In this document: one piece after another, positions 6,104-7,519 of the stretch
Layout: each line of letters begins with the position of its first letter
Numbering within the stretch: position 1 is the stretch's first letter
Assembly (NCBI GenBank): GCA_900552305.1
Contig: URZD01000106.1
Span: 1-7,519, forward strand
Source of the DNA: an uncultured Eubacteriales bacterium
GTDB lineage: Bacteria > Bacillota > Clostridia > Monoglobales > Monoglobaceae
Length of the DNA: 7,519 nucleotides
Direction of reading: 5' to 3'
Position numbers and translations under genes: made by a program
The notes under the pieces: model-generated
Databases searched by the model: none
The model's input: the letters and a program-made list of their open reading frames with translations, nothing else
What the model was told of the DNA's origin: nothing

Positions 6104-6528
6104 GAAAAGTATATGTAAACGAAAAATGGTGTCTCGGCTGCCACCTTTGCGAATATAACTGTGCATTTGCAGCCACGGGTGAGAAGAACATGGCTCTTGC
6201 CCTGAAAGATAAAAAAATCTACCCCAAAATACACGTTGAGGACGACGGAAAAATTATGTATGCGGTGTCGTGCAGGCATTGCGACGACCCGATTTGCGTC
6301 AAGTCTTGCATATCGGGCGCGCTGTCAAAGGAGGACGGCGTTGTAAAAATCGATAAAAACAAATGCATAGGCTGCCTGACCTGCGTTTTGGTTTGCCCGT
6401 ACGGCGCACTGACCGAGAGCGAAAACCACGCGGTCACAAAGTGCGAGCTTTGCACGGATAACGTCTGCGGCGAACCGGCTTGCGTCAAGGGCTGCCCCAA
6501 CAACGCTATTTGCTTTGAAGAAAGGTAG
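6100..6528 (+). CDS. Four-cluster [4Fe-4S] ferredoxin, electron-transfer subunit (HycB/DmsB-like)
   Basis: A 142-residue, cysteine-rich protein with 18 Cys. Sixteen fit four [4Fe-4S] sites in the order typical of HycB/CooF/DmsB-type subunits: C11, C14, C17, C21; C58, C61, C66, C70; C89, C92, C95, C99-P; C115, C118, C128, C132-P. C123 and C137 are extra. Ligands in this fold are often swapped between first and last motifs. No signal peptide or membrane segment is present, so it should act in the cytoplasm. Its place between the FMN subunit and an FAD oxidoreductase suggests that it carries electrons between them. The start ATG at 6100 overlaps the upstream stop as ATGA, and the Shine-Dalgarno-like GGGAGA is very close to the ATG, so translational coupling is likely. 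A more general ferredoxin role, including exchange with a hydrogenase, cannot be excluded. Confidence 0.9.
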   Translation: MRKVYVNEKWCLGCHLCEYNCAFAATGEKNMALALKDKKIYPKIHVEDDGKIMYAVSCRHCDDPICVKSCISGALSKEDGVVKIDKNKCIGCLTCVLVCPYGALTESENHAVTKCELCTDNVCGEPACVKGCPNNAICFEER

Positions 6529-6539
6529 GCGAACGGTCA

Positions 6540-7519
6540 ATGAGTAAAACGAAAAACAAAATGAAATATGTTATAATCGGCGGAGGGATAGCCTCCCTCG
6601 GATGTATAGACGGAATCCGCAAAGAAGACACCGACGGAGAAATCACCCTTATATGCGGCGAAAATGTCCTTCCGTATTCCAGACCGCTTATTTCCTACTA
6701 TCTGGAGGGCAGAACGGATTTTGAAAAAATGAACTACCGCAGCGAGGACTTCTACAAATCAAACAATGTCACAGTAAAGCTCGGCGTTACCGCGGAGAAA
6801 ATCGAAGGAAAATGCGTAAAATGCTCGGACGGCAGCGGGGTCGCGTTTGACAGGCTGCTTGTTGCGACAGGCTCGTCACCGTTCGTACCGCCGGTAAGCG
6901 GCGCGGAAACAGTGGAAAAGAGCTTTACGTTCATGACCGAGGCGGACGCGCTCGCGATTGAAAACGCAGTTACGCCAAAGTCGCGCGTATTGATTGTCGG
7001 AGCGGGACTTATCGGACTGAAGTGCGCCGAGGGTCTTTTCGGCAGAGTTAAGGAGATAACGGTGTGCGACCTTGCCGACAGGGTGCTTTCGAGTATTCTT
7101 GACAGCGAGTGCGCGCCGTATGTCGCAAAAAAGCTGACCGAAAACGGGATAAAGCTCATGCTCGGCGACAGCGCGGAGAGCTTTGACAAAAACACCGCAA
7201 AAATGAAGAGCGGCAAGACGGTGGAGTTCGACGTTCTTGTAATGGCGGTCGGCGTAAGACCAAACCTTTCGCTGCTGCGCGATATAGGCGCAAAGATTAA
7301 CCGCGGCGCGGTGGTGAACGACAAAATGGAAACCTCCGTCAAGGATATATATGCGGCGGGCGACCTGACCGAGAGCCGCGACATCTCAAGCGGTACCGAC
7401 AAGGTTATGGCGATACTGCCCAACGCATACATGGGCGGACGCTGTGCGGGACGGAATATGGCGGGCGCAGACGACGAGTTCGACAGCAAAATTCCGATGA
7501 ACTCAATCGGACTGTTCGG
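6540..7519 (+). CDS. FAD/NAD(H)-dependent pyridine nucleotide-disulfide-type oxidoreductase, 3' end outside window
   Basis: The frame is open from ATG 6540 to the window end (326 codons plus two bases). The N-terminus has the FAD dinucleotide motif GGGIASLG (14-21), then ATGSSP (109-114), a second Rossmann motif VGAGLIGLK (153-161) for the nicotinamide nucleotide, an acidic residue D177 at the end of the following strand (favouring NADH over NADPH), and AAGD (272-275) of the second FAD contact. No redox-active CxxxxC is seen, so this is of the NirB/rubredoxin-reductase/NADH-oxidase branch, not a disulfide reductase. In this operon it is the likely electron entry point of the split glutamate synthase, in place of classical GltD, which it resembles only in cofactors. 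AGGTAGG lies 10 bases before ATG 6540; the in-frame ATG at 6561 has no Shine-Dalgarno. The missing part should be the C-terminal dimerisation region. Confidence 0.9.
   Translation, partial: MSKTKNKMKYVIIGGGIASLGCIDGIRKEDTDGEITLICGENVLPYSRPLISYYLEGRTDFEKMNYRSEDFYKSNNVTVKLGVTAEKIEGKCVKCSDGSGVAFDRLLVATGSSPFVPPVSGAETVEKSFTFMTEADALAIENAVTPKSRVLIVGAGLIGLKCAEGLFGRVKEITVCDLADRVLSSILDSECAPYVAKKLTENGIKLMLGDSAESFDKNTAKMKSGKTVEFDVLVMAVGVRPNLSLLRDIGAKINRGAVVNDKMETSVKDIYAAGDLTESRDISSGTDKVMAILPNAYMGGRCAGRNMAGADDEFDSKIPMNSIGLF

Noticed and set aside
6752..7489. A 245-codon open frame on the minus strand opposite the FAD oxidoreductase gene
   Set aside because: The translation is Ser/Phe/Pro-rich with no motif, while the plus strand encodes clear FAD- and NAD-binding motifs over the same bases.

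Overview
The window looks like chromosomal DNA of an anaerobic, fermentative Firmicute of the class Clostridia, probably an uncultured or gut-type lineage. The grounds are the [FeFe]-hydrogenase maturation genes next to a TM1266-type regulator, a split 'archaeal-type' glutamate synthase, purine-rich Shine-Dalgarno sites and textbook sigma-A promoters. Assignment below class would be guesswork. No mobile element, RNA gene or CRISPR array was seen.

Layout. Positions 1-165 (+) hold the C-terminal end of an N-acetylmuramoyl-L-alanine amidase. A bidirectional terminator (170-217) separates it from a convergent three-gene operon on the minus strand, read as TM1266-family regulator (3263-3018), hydG (2925-1477), hydF (1457-255). 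The operon starts at a consensus promoter (TTGACA, 17 bp, TATAAT) with a 22-bp near-perfect dyad over its predicted start point. HydG makes the Fe(CO)(CN) unit of the H-cluster and HydF is the GTPase scaffold that assembles the 2Fe subcluster. The third maturase, HydE, is not in the window.

From the same intergenic region a second consensus promoter (3387-3415) fires to the right. It is followed at once by a strong intrinsic terminator (3429-3482), then by a tightly packed operon: class II glutamine amidotransferase (3512-4600), glutamate synthase FMN/Fe-S subunit with an N-terminal ferredoxin domain (4601-6103), a four-cluster ferredoxin (6100-6528) and an FAD/NAD(H)-type oxidoreductase that runs off the window (6540-end). 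Together these look like a glutamate synthase split into separate chains. The amidotransferase would release ammonia from glutamine, the FMN subunit would use it to convert 2-oxoglutarate to glutamate, and the oxidoreductase and ferredoxin would bring in electrons. The GXGXG structural domain of standard GltB is in none of these chains and is probably encoded just downstream.

The best lead is the control region between the two operons. It has two divergent perfect promoters, an operator-like dyad on the hydrogenase side, a direct repeat around the other promoter, and a terminator that must be read through for the glutamate synthase genes to be expressed. No wholly new enzyme system was recognised.
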